DNA of 64,000 bases from Kappaphycus alvarezii (Eukaryota; Rhodophyta; Florideophyceae; Gigartinales; Solieriaceae), in contig NADL03000118.1 of assembly GCA_002205965.3 (NCBI GenBank), positions 62,001 to 126,000 of the forward strand, in the 5' to 3' direction. The notes beneath the pieces were generated by a model, which worked only from the letters and a program-made list of their open reading frames with translations, had not been told where the DNA came from and searched no databases. Below are positions 43,501-54,689 of the stretch, piece by piece (position 1 is the first letter of the stretch; each line of letters begins with the position of its first letter). A program made the translations under genes and the position numbers.

Positions 43501-46500
43501 GATATGGTCATTATGTAACACAGGGAGATGATACGAAACATATTAGTACAATTTTATTGTTTATACCTGTGTAGAGCATATGAAGTCAAGTACAGATGTT
43601 ATAATTCTTCCTGGAATCACTAAATGGTCAACTAATCTTAACTTCATGAATTATTTCAAATGGTTTTCCTTAAGCTAAGTACTAACTCTGTATACAAATA
43701 GAAGTTTCGAGTCATATATACATATTTTTTACATATTGTGTCCTTGAAACTGTAGCCTTTTTCAATGCATTTATTCCAAAAAAAAGTCATCACGCAACTG
43801 GAAAATTGTTTTATCAGTAATAAGTTTTCCATTTTAAGTAACAAATTCCATAAAACAATCTAAATGGGTAGAATGAAAGCCTAAATTTCGTTTAGCTTTA
43901 CGGTATTTTACGAAATTTATCAATCATATTATCTACAAAAGCAATGGTTATGTTGAATTTAGCCATAATAGGATATTTAAATCTCCTTTAGAGCTCCTTT
44001 TACAGAATAAAACGTATAAGTATCAGAAAGAATGAAATGCGTGACTTCCTTCCAGTTTTCAAAGCTTTCCTTTTCTGATAATTTCACCGTAGCTGTTCTT
44101 TTTTGCAAAATCTGGGATTTTCAAGGGTAGCTTAAATTGACGATCCCTTAAGGCCAATAGGGAAAACAACTCATTTTGTGGTGTAAAAAAGTATTAATAT
44201 AATTTACCTACACCGTAAACCCAGGAAAAAGTTTCGCTTAGGTTACAAAAAAAAGAACTAAAGAAAAAGAATCACCGGCGAATGTAAGGGATAAGACAGT
44301 AAAAGACACTTTCAATCTGAAAGGAGACGTTGAAAAGGACTAGAAACCGTTTTTGGAGAAAACTATAATTCAGGACTTATGGGAAAAAATACTGTAGTTC
44401 CTTCAAAAATTATTAATTACTATTATTTCTTTCATATAAATAATTGTATAGCTCAAATAGGAGTTTAAATATAGATTCTCGTGGCATATTTTAGAAATAA
44501 ATGGCACTAAACCTACTTCACATTTAAAGTAGATATGAATAATATTTGCTATTTTCTTTGTCTTCATATTGAGGAGTGTTGGGAAACTAAAAGCCGCAAC
44601 AATTTTTGCCCCGATAAGGGGAAGTTCAAATTCAAATTATTTACAACGATAAATATTCTTTTAATTAAATAGGAATATGATTTGCATGAAACGCTCTCGC
44701 TAGGGAGACCAAATTTCTCTACAATATATCTCAATATACTAAAAAATCCTGACAGTCGGTAAGTTACCAAGCATCAGAAATTCGAAAAACTGAAATCATT
44801 GGCTTTTAATCCTCTTAGGTCCGAGCTTTCAGTGAAAAAGCACCATTTTTTAAACTAACTAAACTTATAGATAAGATAGGCGCGTTAAAAATTCATTCAG
44901 CGGGAAAATTGAATCTTTCATCAAAGTTTTTAAAAATTAAGCTTTAATAAAAATTGAAAAATACGGCTTGAGATAAAGAAGCCCCTATGCCTACAGCTCC
45001 ATCAACTTTTCAATATTGGCTATTCTATGATATTGAGGTAATATCTTTTAGAAAGCTTTTTTGTGTTAATAATCTTTGCCGGTGAAGTTCTTTGTGACAT
45101 TAGATATTAATGGAATGTAGCACTGAATCAAGAAATTCTTTTTATTTCTCGCGGAGGAATAATCAATTAATTCCGACCATCTCAAGAACAATAAACCGAC
45201 AACTCTATTGAAACCACGTTTATTTGAAGCAGAAACCTGGAGCTTCATATTTACACTTCATTGACTAGTGAGATCGCGTATCATCACTTCACTTTCATAG
45301 CATTTGGATTGAATTTCTGAATGTGAGTGAAGAATTTCAACATTGAAGATAAATAATTGTCTATTGAGTACATAAATAAGAGTTTTGATAGAAAAAGAAA
45401 AAAACATTAAAAATAATGGCGATTTGCGAACTGAATAATGATACGCCAAATCTACCACAGATGTAGTATTAAAATGGGTTGATTCTTAAATTTCGAAATG
45501 AAATAATTGAACAACATATCGATTTGAAACCATCCCAAAAGTAGTCTATGCAGTAGTATTCGGTGTTGAACACCTTTTTGATCGCTTTTTCAAACTCTCT
45601 CAGGGTAATTTAAGTGAAATTTTTAAAATAAAAAAAGCATTAAGCTTCCATAGCTTTATAATATGTTTAATTAAGTTCCGAAAAGCTAAATTATTTTTGC
45701 GATATTGAAAAAATATGGGATAATATTACGTTTTTCCAATAGCTCGCATATTTTCGACCAAGAACCTGATCAAAATTAGTCATAATTTTCATAACTAAGG
45801 AACCAGTCAATCTCCAATTCCTTGTGTGAGTCTTTTTTACTATTACATACCCCAAGAGTTATTTGGAGACGTCTGTATGGTTTATAGATATGTGATATCC
45901 AACGATATGGATTTCAAATGATTTATAGAGCTCTTTAGAAGAAACGGGATATGCTAATGAGCTTACGACAAGTTAAAGTAAAATCAATACTATGCTTACA
46001 ATATTATAATATGAGAAAAGCTGCATATAATATGTCCTCACAAACGATAGTTTTTTATGGTCTTAAAATGCCCCTAATTAATCTGATTTTACCAAGGTCT
46101 TGAGCTTATCCATATGGTCCCTTGAAGCATAAAATATACTAGCCCATTCAATTTTTCCAAGCATTTTCATGACTTTTTCAATCCTACACTAGAGAAAACT
46201 ATTACAGTATTGTGCAGATCTATGAACAAGCCATCCATTTTTACAGTCGTTTTATCTGAATGTATCGGAACTATTTGATTATTGCACAGTTCAGCAGATA
46301 AACGCAAACATTTTACGGAGAATCGCAGCTTTAACAGCAGTAAAACAACATGAAGAATATTTGAAACACTAAGAAATTGATCTGAGATGGTAAAGAAATA
46401 GGGATTTCTTAATCTTGATCCAATGGGAAACTCTAATCCTCCAAAAATCTGAAAATGAACTTCCGATGGAATTTAAATTCCGCCATATATCAATCAAAAA

Positions 46501-48140
46501 TGGAAAAACATTAACGTGTTCATGAATTATACTGGAATTTTCTATTGAGCAAATAGCATCCAGACTGATGAAGCTCTCCGTTCATATTCAAAATCTGAAC
46601 TGTTAATGATTTATAGATATTATTGATTGAGATCCTCAATATTTTTCTTTTCTTAATCAATGGGTGGAGGGTAAACTTTTAGAATTTGTAAAATATGTCC
46701 AAGATGTTATGGGAAACAGTTAACTGCCAATTCAACCGAAGCGATGCTTTCGAATGACTTCCAGTATTTTAATTCGGATATCATATTAAATGTGGCTTCA
46801 TTGGAAAACGTTCGGACGGAGTAAAAGTTCAGCAGAATTCATAAAACCCCAGAGAGGCTATAATAACAGCAATTATCGAGTGGTAGATCAAATGGTTTAA
46901 GAAGAAAAATATATGTTCGTGGTTCGTATTATTGCAATTTACTACAGATCGTAACGGAGGGAAAGTTTTTAATTCACATAATGGGTCAAATCTGTGAGAA
47001 ATAAAATGACTATTCTAGGATCTCTTATTCGGTACTTAGATAATGGAGGTAAATATTTTATTGGTGATAAGTTATTACGCCCAATAAGAAGAGCTTCAGT
47101 GAAAGTTGATGAAAATTGAAAATACAAGATAATGTTTCAGTTTTTAGGAACAAAAAGTATTCATGTTATAAGAATCAAACCATTATGAGTTTTCTCTCTT
47201 ACATATTTCGGCTTTTTAGTTTTATTGGTCAATTCTTTAGTTTTAGAGCTCTTTATAAAAGACGAATATCTGTTCTAGAAATTTTCTTGAGACGCTTATT
47301 TAGGTTTTGGAAAGCATTTTGGAATAGTCTTTCATTAACTTTGTAGTAATCTGCTTCAAGTCGCGAAAATTTCAAATATCAAATAAATGTAGAGGAACTT
47401 TATTCGATTTCTGGTATTGCAAAATCATATGTTAATTTTTTGGTTAGCCAAAACTCCTCATTTAATTCTTTCTTGGCAAGAAATCTCATTTCTCAAATTG
47501 AATATAAAAACGGCATTGGACCAAAAGCTGGAGAGATGGATAAAATTATTCTCGAAAAGAGGTTAGGAGAAAAACAAATTTCAAAGCGTGCAGCATGTCA
47601 AAAATAGTGCTGAAAAATTTTTTATAAACATTGCACTCATACAGCTACTGTGGCTATATTTTGTTGTTTGAAAAATAGAATAATTTCTTAGACGGACTTC
47701 GAAAAATGGATTGTAGGAAGTTTGAAAAGTCAAAGAGATCTAGTTAGATATTTATTATGCGTTCATCGATTCAAGTGTTGTTTTTTGAATATTAACACTA
47801 CTTTATCCTGCCTTGCAATCGGATGGTAATTAATTACTGTAGTTTTCGGCGGGATCTTCGAATATATTTCGGGTATAATTTAAAAGAGCTCTCATCTAAG
47901 GAATAGGAATATTTTCATGATCATCTATATACCCATAAGGGAAATTAAGACGTATGAGTCTTTCCCTTGCTCCACACTTGGTGTTTGGCCTCACTAGGAC
48001 TTAATAGTTCTCCTTATTATTCATTCGGCAATCTGGTTGATAATAGACAATGAAAAAGGTTGTTTATTCCAATATTTATAGCGGAAAATTGTGGCGTAAG
48101 AGTTCTCTTCAGGATTTTCTCATTTTCTACGAGCAATTGA
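40561..48140. other. AT-rich gene desert
   Basis: About 7.6 kb of AT-rich sequence with stops in all frames. The few frames over 60 codons are Phe/Lys/Ile-rich translation noise. I recognise no gene, RNA gene or dispersed repeat from the rest of the window. It is compositionally like the desert at 5.8-12.1 kb. Confidence 0.6.
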
Positions 48141-48143
48141 AGG

Positions 48144-48359
48144 ATATTCTACACTCTTACGGGTTCTCCATGCAGCAAACTAGAAGCTTATTCCACTATC
48201 AAGCCTAAACTCCAGGAAAGGAAAGCTCTTTCTGAATCATTCAAAGCACATGTAATCTCTTCAAACCAAGCTAGAAACCATATGAACAACATGGCCTCAG
48301 AGCAACTTGGCCTTCACTCTACCTTGTCTGTATGTAACGACGAAATTGTCAAAAGGTGA
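48144..48359 (+). CDS. Possible isolated exon, unidentified
   Basis: An open stretch of about 70 codons stands out from the surrounding AT-rich DNA by its balanced codons: KLEAYSTIKPKLQERKALSE, SFKAHVISSNQARNHMNNMA, then SEQLGLHSTLSVCNDEIVK. It is followed at once by a splice-donor-like AAAAG/GTGAGA at 48354-48363 and preceded by a pyrimidine-rich TTCTCCATGCAG at 48168-48179 that could be an acceptor. No ATG opens it. It may be an exon of a displaced gene or a chance frame. Confidence 0.2.
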   Translation: MFYTLTGSPCSKLEAYSTIKPKLQERKALSESFKAHVISSNQARNHMNNMASEQLGLHSTLSVCNDEIVKR

Positions 48360-48794
48360 GACTTGGTGCACATTTTTCCGTTTTCATTGTGTAAATGGGT
48401 ATGGAATCTTCACCAGAAATACCGAACAGAGAAACTCTGATCGGTATTTCTCTCCATCAGCATTCTAGAAAGCTCTCATCTCAATTGTTATTATAACTGA
48501 AACCAATTGACAAATTTGTCGGAAAGGGCGGAAGAAAAAAATGATAAGAACGTCTCAGAAATCACCTGAATCTGAAAAAGTGAAAAATTGTGGACTAAAA
48601 AACTGCTGATATGGAAAGAGTAAGTATTATTGTATAAATTGAGCATGGAGTGCATGGGCTTCGCACCGCTTCCATTGAATACTGTAGTAAGAAGTACCTT
48701 TCGTCTATTCTGATCATCACGTATAGATTAGAGCAGACCTTTTCGATGATATATATTTACGACACTCTACAATATACAACAGATGATGACTAAC

Positions 48795-48866
48795 TGTGGG
48801 GTGTTGAGCGCACAAAAGGTAATCGATGGTTGAACTGTTGGTTGATTTATGGGCATAATCGCAACA
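48795..48866 (-). repeat. Chromovirus 3' LTR (72 bp)
   Basis: Plus strand TGTGGGGTGTTGAGCGCAC to CATAATCGCAACA. It is preceded by the target duplication CTAAC (48790-48794). It is far shorter than the few hundred bp usual for the family. Confidence 0.85.
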
Positions 48867-48882
48867 TCACTCCCCCCTACGA
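48867..48882 (-). other. Chromovirus polypurine tract overlapping the pol stop
   Basis: The minus strand reads TAGGGGGGAGTGA against the 3' LTR. The TAG at 48879-48877 is also the stop of the chromodomain reading frame, so coding sequence runs right up to the priming tract. Confidence 0.6.
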
Positions 48883-50030
48883 AGAAGAATCGCCCCGATT
48901 CTTGTATTCGTATAGCAGATCTTGACAATTTTTCAGTTCATTTTCTGATAGCCATGAGTTCTCGTGATCTGCATATCCTTTCCATTTAATGAGATATTTT
49001 GTTTTTCCGTATTGTTTCTTGTGACTGAGAATTGATTCGACTTCGTATTCTTTATGTCCATCTTGAACCTGTATAGGCGGTGGCGGCGGAATTTGGCGAT
49101 AGAATTCATCTTCAAGTACGGCTTAAGGAGACTAGCATGGTAATCAACTTGTGAATTCCCCTGTCGATCATTGGCTGGGAAAGATTTAAACGGTACGTAA
49201 TTCCGTTTTATATCCTCAGATATTTGAAATGGACACAAAACTTTGGGTTCAGTTTTCGAGATCCTGCACCATCTTCAAAAGCTAGGTTTTTTGTGGACAA
49301 CCAGACTTTGTCACCACTTTATAAGAAGAAGGTCTTTCTACTTCTGTTGACATACAAGGCAGTGGATTCATTTGATTTTTTGATTTGTTCTTGGGCTTTT
49401 TTCAGTGATTCTTGCATGTTTTTAGGAACTGTGCCGCAGCAGGGTTGTCTGCGGAGAGTATGTCCAAAGGGACAGTTCTAGGGTGGATTCCATAATTGAG
49501 GAAGAACGGAGAGAATGTTGTAGTGGCATTAATAGATGAGTTGTAAGCAACTTCGAAGTCTACCAAGTATTTGTCCCAATCTGACTTGTCGAAGCTAACA
49601 AAAGAACGAATCATTTCTTCGATCTTTCTGTTCATAATCTCAGATTGTCCATCTGTTTGTGGGGTATGCTGAAGAAGGGGATATCTTGGTACCCAGAAGG
49701 TGGAACAGACTCTTCCAAAACTTGCTCATAAAAATAGCATCCCTATCACAAATGATATTCGTCGGAATTCCGTGGTTTCTGTAGACATGATCCTTGAACA
49801 GCCTGGCAGTTGAAGGAGCATCTATTTTGGGCTTGGTTGGTATAATTCTGATCATCTTTGATAATCTGTCAACGACAGTTAAGATGCCATTGTTTCCTTC
49901 CGTTGACCTTGGAAGGGGTGTAATAAAGTCCATCGTTATGTGAGTCCATTTGGTTTTCGGTGGATCAAGAGGTTGAAAAGACCTGCGGGTTTCTGATTGG
50001 ATGGTTTGTCTCTTTGGCAGTGGCAAGAAC
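48877..50030 (-). other. Chromovirus integrase core and C-terminal chromodomain
   Basis: Integrase core pieces read [57 protein letters not shown], and WDKYLVDFEVAYNSSINATT with FFLNYGIHPRTV. Near the end (about 49020-48880) lies KEYEVESILSHKKQYGKTKY, then LIKWKGYADHENSWLSENEL, a typical chromodomain with aromatic cage positions. In the family this domain targets integration to marked chromatin. The region is not intact. Confidence 0.75.
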
Positions 50031-52425
50031 GAACGTATCGAAGTACATCTGTACGAAGGTTTTTCCAGTAAAACTTCGGTGATATTCTATTGATTGTTTT
50101 TGAAATTCCCAAATGTCCAGTATTTGGAGTAGAATGGTAGTCATGTAATAGCTTGACTTTAAATTTTCCTTCTGGTACGCAAATCTTTCCGTTCCTTAGT
50201 AAAAGCAACCCTTTCTTTTCGAAAGGTGCCTTTGGATCTTTGTATTGGGTTTTCAGGTTTTCATCTAGCCTGTAATCTTTGGCCAGATCTTCTAGCTCAG
50301 AATCCGCAAAATAAGGTACGGATATATTGTTCGATTCTAGGTATGTCTTTGTTATCACTTCCTTGAGTAGTTCTCTGTTTCGATGTTTAGGTGAGGGATA
50401 ATTCTGAGGTTGTCTTGACAGGGCATCGGCAACGATGTTTGCTTTCCCGGAGATGGGTATAATTTTGAAATCAAAGTTCGCTAATCTTTCCAACCACCTA
50501 ACCTGTCTTTGGGACAGATTGTCCTGGGTCTCGAGGTATCTTAAAGGGTAGTGATCAGAATGAACTGTGAAAAAGTTTCCGTGTAGGTATGCTCTCCACC
50601 ATTTCAAGCACTCTACAATGGCCAAGAGCTCTCTCTCATGAGCGGCATAATTTTGCTCAGCATCATTCAAAGTCCTAGACGCAAAGGCAACTGGTCTTCT
50701 GGATTTTGGATCCCCCTGTTCCAACACAGCTCCAATTGCGTACTGAGAGGCATCTGTAGTGACATATATTGGAAGTTCAGAGTCAAAAGTTCGAAGGACT
50801 GGGGCACTGCATAACGATTTCTTCAAGGTCTGGAATGATTTGTCCTGAGTAGCTGTCCACAGAAATGAAACGTTCTTCGTCAGCTCTGTAAGAGGTTTAG
50901 CAACCAATGAGCATCCTCTTATGAATCTTCTGTAATAGTTGACGAGTCCTAAGAATGACTGAAGCTGTTGCTTGTTCTTTGGTGAGGGCCATTCCATGAC
51001 TGCCTTTATCTTGTTGGGATCCACAGCAATTCCCTCTTGACAGATTACATGTCCAAGATACTCGACTTCTTTAACACCGAAGACACATTTTGACAATTTT
51101 GCGAACAGATTCTCCTTCCTAAGAATCTCTAGTACTACATCAATGTGTTCTAAATGTTCTTTCCATGTCTTACTGAAGATGAGAATGTCATCTAAATAAA
51201 CGATAACGAATACATCCAGGACATCTTTGAATATGTCGTTCATGAGATTCATAAAAGTTGCTGGTGCGTTGGTCAATCCAAAAGGTAGTACGAGAAATTC
51301 AAAATGTCCGTATCTGGTTCGAAACGCTGTGAGAGGGATTGAAGATTCCTCCAGTCTGATCTGATGGTAACCCATCCTCAGATCTATTTTCGAGAAGTAC
51401 CTGGCTCCCTTAAGTCGATCAAAGATATCATCGATGCGCGGCAGGGGGTAGCTGTTTTTTACAGTAAGCCGATTAAGTGCTCTGTAATCCACACACATAC
51501 GCAAACCGCTGTCCTTTTTCGTTACAAAGAGTATTGGCGCTCCCCAGGGGCTTTTGCTTGGTCTAATGAATTCACTCTCTAGTAGATCATCTAGTTGTTT
51601 ACGAAGCTCCATCATTTCTTTTCCTGAAAGTCTGTAGAGACCCTTTTTCTGTGGCTTAGCATCTTTTTCCAATTCGATCTTGAAATCATACTTTCGCTTC
51701 GGAGGAAGGCCCTTCGGAAGTTTTTCCGGGAAAACGTCTGTATACTTTTTCAGTACACCTTGAATATCTTCTGGGTAAGAATCTGGAACATTTGGATTTG
51801 AGTCTAGTGGTCGAATTAGAACAGCATAAGTGCTACATTTTTTCTCCAAATCAGTAAGTACTGAGTTTGCAGAAACGAAAGGGTGCTTTGTCATTTCATT
51901 GGCAGTGACGGAGTACTTTTCACCCTTGTAGTTGAAAGAAACTTGATTGCTTGAAGAGTCGATAATTGCTCTATGGGCTCCACACCATTCCTTTCCTAGG
52001 ATTGCATCATATCTCTTGAGGGGGCTCACGGCGAAGTACAGTGGTTCTGTGTAGTTCTTTATTTGGACGATTGCCGGACCGGCTGTTTCTTTCAACTTCT
52101 GGTTAGCACCGTTCGCCATTTCGGCAAGCTCTGCTGATTCTCTTGTTTTAATCTTATGGTAATCGCAGAACAATTCACTGAGGAAATTGATCTCACCACC
52201 TGGGTCGATGAGAATTTTTGCTGGTCCATTGGAAATGACTCCTTTAACAATAAGAAGTCCTCTATGATTTCGTTGGAAAGTTGGGGTTGGTGTTCCCCTA
52301 AATGCTTCCTGGGATCTTATTGTTGAAACAATAAGATTTCTGTCATCCAGAACTGATTGAGGACCTTCAGTCAGTTCCTTCGGGCTTTTGGGCAGTTTTT
52401 TGCAATGTGCCCTCTCTGTCTGCAT
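49936..52425 (-). CDS. Chromovirus pol: protease, reverse transcriptase, RNase H, integrase N-terminus
   Basis: A long open frame of about 829 codons. An aspartic protease-like segment, [17 protein letters not shown], lies at residues ~70-90. RT runs from ~300 to 480: [55 protein letters not shown] and [20 protein letters not shown] with the YLDD active site. The connection [20 protein letters not shown] is followed by RNase [20 protein letters not shown], and VADALSRQP. The integrase zinc module is [20 protein letters not shown] with [10 protein letters not shown]. It overlaps the end of gag in a different frame; Ty3/gypsy elements are known to express pol by frameshifting. Confidence 0.9.
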   Translation of the reverse strand: MQTERAHCKKLPKSPKELTEGPQSVLDDRNLIVSTIRSQEAFRGTPTPTFQRNHRGLLIVKGVISNGPAKILIDPGGEINFLSELFCDYHKIKTRESAELAEMANGANQKLKETAGPAIVQIKNYTEPLYFAVSPLKRYDAILGKEWCGAHRAIIDSSSNQVSFNYKGEKYSVTANEMTKHPFVSANSVLTDLEKKCSTYAVLIRPLDSNPNVPDSYPEDIQGVLKKYTDVFPEKLPKGLPPKRKYDFKIELEKDAKPQKKGLYRLSGKEMMELRKQLDDLLESEFIRPSKSPWGAPILFVTKKDSGLRMCVDYRALNRLTVKNSYPLPRIDDIFDRLKGARYFSKIDLRMGYHQIRLEESSIPLTAFRTRYGHFEFLVLPFGLTNAPATFMNLMNDIFKDVLDVFVIVYLDDILIFSKTWKEHLEHIDVVLEILRKENLFAKLSKCVFGVKEVEYLGHVICQEGIAVDPNKIKAVMEWPSPKNKQQLQSFLGLVNYYRRFIRGCSLVAKPLTELTKNVSFLWTATQDKSFQTLKKSLCSAPVLRTFDSELPIYVTTDASQYAIGAVLEQGDPKSRRPVAFASRTLNDAEQNYAAHERELLAIVECLKWWRAYLHGNFFTVHSDHYPLRYLETQDNLSQRQVRWLERLANFDFKIIPISGKANIVADALSRQPQNYPSPKHRNRELLKEVITKTYLESNNISVPYFADSELEDLAKDYRLDENLKTQYKDPKAPFEKKGLLLLRNGKICVPEGKFKVKLLHDYHSTPNTGHLGISKTINRISPKFYWKNLRTDVLRYVRSCHCQRDKPSNQKPAGLFNLLIHRKPNGLT

Positions 52426-53306
52426 CTCAAGCAGAGGCCTTCACGTATGCATCTCTCACGTTCTGCTTGATCCAATTTCGGTAAGTTAACATTTGAGGAC
52501 TGTATACCCGGTTTCATTTCCACGTTCCCAATTTCCATGGGCACAGGAGCACTATTTCCAGTACTTGAACTTCCGTTCAGCGATTTTGTACTCGATTTGT
52601 TGTTACCTAACGGCCCTGAACGCCTGTAAGCAGCTTCGATTCTTTCCGCATCTGCCATTAAATCAGAAAGCTTAGAGTATTCTTTCGTGCATAAGGCTTT
52701 CCAAATGTACGGTTTCAGGCCGCGTGAATAGCGATCAATCTGATCTTTGACTCCTATGTCTGGTATATCCAACAATATTTTGTTAAAATCTTCATTGAAC
52801 GCAGTAACGTCTTTAACTTGTTTCCAGCGAGCCAGCTTGTCTCGGGCGATTTTTTCCTTGTTTAACGTCTCGAAGCGATTGAGAAGTGCAGTCTTCAGTT
52901 CCTTCCATGTTTGAATCTCCTGCCCCGCGGCGCTCTTGGAATGGACCATCCACCACTCATGGGCATTTCCAGAGAGATAGCTTAGTGCAATGTTCATGGT
53001 AGCTTGCCCATCTGCTTCACCAAGATAATTCTGCATCTGCACGCACCAGCTCCCGACGGACCCTTTTCCGCTGAATGATCCCGGCTTATTCTTCTTAGGG
53101 GCGTCCTTGGTTTCGTTTTGACCATTTGAGCTACCGGCATTGATCCTGACGAGAGAAAGCTCATTCTCGAGAGCTCCCACCTTGCGAGCAGCGTTATTGA
53201 GCTGGTTCTGTTGTGCGGAGATCTGGTTATGAGCCTCTGACAGCTGGCGTTGAAGTTCGCTTACAGCTTGTGCCAGAGACTCTACAGTAATGCCCGAAGT
53301 TTCCAT
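52371..53306 (-). CDS. Chromovirus gag
   Basis: ATG-started frame of 311 codons. Residues 1-60 form a coiled coil ([20 protein letters not shown]). The retrotransposon Gag core follows ([56 protein letters not shown]). It ends in a CCHC zinc knuckle, [16 protein letters not shown]. The product would form the virus-like particle and bind RNA. Confidence 0.9.
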   Translation of the reverse strand: METSGITVESLAQAVSELQRQLSEAHNQISAQQNQLNNAARKVGALENELSLVRINAGSSNGQNETKDAPKKNKPGSFSGKGSVGSWCVQMQNYLGEADGQATMNIALSYLSGNAHEWWMVHSKSAAGQEIQTWKELKTALLNRFETLNKEKIARDKLARWKQVKDVTAFNEDFNKILLDIPDIGVKDQIDRYSRGLKPYIWKALCTKEYSKLSDLMADAERIEAAYRRSGPLGNNKSSTKSLNGSSSTGNSAPVPMEIGNVEMKPGIQSSNVNLPKLDQAERERCIREGLCLRCRQRGHIAKNCPKARRN

Positions 53307-53382
53307 TGTCTTTTCCTATTGGTCGAAAGAGTCACACGTGTAGTTTTGGGTTTTTTTTCTTTAAATAGAATTTTTTCAAATT

Positions 53383-53731
53383 GGCCAGTAAGAATCGGTA
53401 TGCACTGTGGCCGAGTTGGCTAGACCAGCGAAAGACCAGTGAGAGGTCTCGAGTTCGAATCCCAGTCGATAACTTGGGAAAGTTGATTTTCTCTGACGTA
53501 AGGGTTTGACGTCAGTCACGTCGGGTGTGCTATAGTAGCCCTCCTTCCGATGCTTTACAGAACGGTTGTTTTCCTGTCTAGAACCTGGCGGCGATACGGG
53601 CTTACAAGCCCTACTGCAAGGAACTGGGGAAAGCGAGTTCGTAAGGTAGCCACAGCGGGAGGTTGAACACAGCACAAACGAAGTCGGTTGAGAAAGCAAC
53701 TTTTGGAGTTTTTCTTGCTTCCTCTTCCCTA
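53383..53731 (+). mobile_element. Probable tRNA-derived SINE inserted in the chromovirus
   Basis: A polymerase III promoter pair lies on the plus strand: A box TGGCCGAGTTGGCTAGACC near 53407 and B box GAGTTCGAATCCC near 53451-53463. The spacing and Leu/Ser-like D arm are those of a tRNA head, but the T stem and acceptor do not pair, so it is not a working tRNA. A body of about 270 bp and a T/C-rich end follow. The 14-bp repeats AATTTTTTCAAATT (53369-53382) and AATTTATTCAAATT (53732-53745) match at 13 of 14 and look like target-site duplications. The orientation is opposite to the host element. Confidence 0.6.
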
Positions 53732-53749
53732 AATTTATTCAAATTTTAA

Positions 53750-54331
53750 CTACTGACGGGCAGTCTCTCGATGACGGCGGCCAAGACGGTGGCGCTCAAG
53801 GTCTGCCTTACTTGGGACTTCGATTTTGCAAATTTCGCAGATGTGCCTCGTCTTATCGGCGCGGTGCTGGTGCTTGCGGGATCGGAGGTGCTCGTGGTAC
53901 TGCACTCGGCCTGTGCAGGTGACTTGACAGTGACGGCAGTGGAAGGGCGAAGATCGCGGGTTCTTGGTCAGGCGAGGCCTTCTGGTCTTCTTACGAATGC
54001 GGTGGTTGGCGGTTCTCTGAATGACGATGGAAGCCGCGTCAGGGAGAATCGGTAGGGTCTTCTTAGGCTTCTGCGGCTTGGAGCGAGGGACTGCGGGCCT
54101 TCTCGGTATCGGCGGTAGAGCGGGTAGCGATACAGCCTCGGGAAGGCAGAAAGTGGAGGGTCTTGGTGTCCTTGGTTCCTCCACCACGATTCTGGTGGGT
54201 GTTCTTGGCTCCACTCCAAACTCGAACGTTGTCAGCTCCTGACAATTTTCGGCGAAGAACGATTGTAAGTCTTCTGCGTTGTACTCGTCCGGCGACGAGG
54301 GGCGGTCCCTGGAAGTCTTGTTTTTCGGCAC
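53750..54331 (-). CDS. Extra chromovirus ORF: double U1/JAZ-type C2H2 zinc-finger protein
   Basis: An open frame of about 193 codons between the 5' LTR and gag. The N-terminal half is Pro/Arg/Thr-rich (EFGVEPRTPTRIVVEEPRTP) with a basic segment (RIRKKTRRPRLTKNPRSS). The C-terminal half has two zinc fingers, CRHCQVTCTGRVQYHEHLRS-RKH and CEICKIEVPSKADLERHRLG-RRH. Both have the C-x2-C-x12-H-x5-H spacing of matrin/U1/JAZ-type fingers, which in known proteins bind double-stranded RNA or RNA-DNA hybrids. I infer a nucleic-acid-binding accessory protein acquired by the element. The frame lacks an obvious ATG. A splice-acceptor-like CAG and branch-like ACTAAC precede it in the leader, so leader splicing is possible. 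Confidence 0.6.
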   Translation of the reverse strand: MPKNKTSRDRPSSPDEYNAEDLQSFFAENCQELTTFEFGVEPRTPTRIVVEEPRTPRPSTFCLPEAVSLPALPPIPRRPAVPRSKPQKPKKTLPILPDAASIVIQRTANHRIRKKTRRPRLTKNPRSSPFHCRHCQVTCTGRVQYHEHLRSRKHQHRADKTRHICEICKIEVPSKADLERHRLGRRHRETARQ

Positions 54332-54471
54332 TGAGCGTTATTCAAAAAGAATCAGAGTAAAAAACAAAATGTTAGTCTCTGCTTGCAATCGGGCAGAACG
54401 TCAAATCTAATAGAGATTTTAACTTACTGTCGGATTGGAAGAACTCGCAGTACTGACAAACGAATATGCGA

Positions 54472-54481
54472 TGCTACCAAA
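54472..54481 (-). other. Chromovirus primer-binding site (tRNA-Met 3' end)
   Basis: Two bases after the 5' LTR the minus strand reads TGGTAGCA, complementary to the common initiator tRNA-Met 3' end TGCTACCA. This is the usual Ty3/gypsy priming arrangement, although only eight bases match. Confidence 0.5.
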
Positions 54482-54555
54482 TGTGGGGTGTTGAGCGCAC
54501 AAAAGGTAATCGATGGTTGAACTGTTTGGTTTGATTTATGGGCATAATCGCAACA
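54482..54555 (-). repeat. Chromovirus 5' LTR (74 bp)
   Basis: Same sequence as 48795-48866 apart from two single-base length differences in T and G runs. It is followed by the target duplication CTAAC (54556-54560). Confidence 0.85.
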
Positions 54556-54689
54556 CTAACCCGTAACCTCAGGTATGCACTGGTTGACGATATCTCCTTT
54601 CAGAAATAGTTTCATTCATCATTGCTACCAGGTGCCTTTCCATTGATGGAAGGCCTAAGTAGTTTGTACATGATATAGTTCAAACTGGG

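Larger units (their letters stand above)
48795..54555 (-). mobile_element. Ty3/gypsy chromovirus with very short LTRs (broken, recent)
   Basis: A 5.76-kb element on the minus strand, bounded by LTRs of only 72 bp (48795-48866) and 74 bp (54482-54555). They begin TGTGGGGTGTTGAGCGCAC on the plus strand, end CGCAACA, and differ only by two single-base length differences. The 5-bp target duplication CTAAC flanks it (48790-48794, 54556-54560). Order: LTR, tRNA-Met primer site, a separate double zinc-finger ORF, a SINE-like insertion, gag, protease-RT-RNase H, integrase with a C-terminal chromodomain, polypurine tract, LTR. RT before integrase plus a chromodomain marks a chromovirus. Near-identical LTRs imply recent insertion. 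The coding region is broken, with about three breaks. Confidence 0.9.

Noticed and set aside
47116-47346. A 76-codon hydrophobic open frame resembling a membrane peptide
   Set aside because: It is Phe/Leu/Arg-rich as expected from AT-rich DNA, with no promoter or conservation signal.
53398-53475. The A/B boxes as a functional tRNA gene
   Set aside because: The T stem and acceptor stem do not pair and no anticodon arm is convincing; a SINE head explains it better.
48795-54555. The short terminal repeats as a chance duplication rather than LTRs
   Set aside because: They coincide with TG...CA ends, a 5-bp target duplication, a primer site at one end and a polypurine tract at the other, so they are true LTRs.
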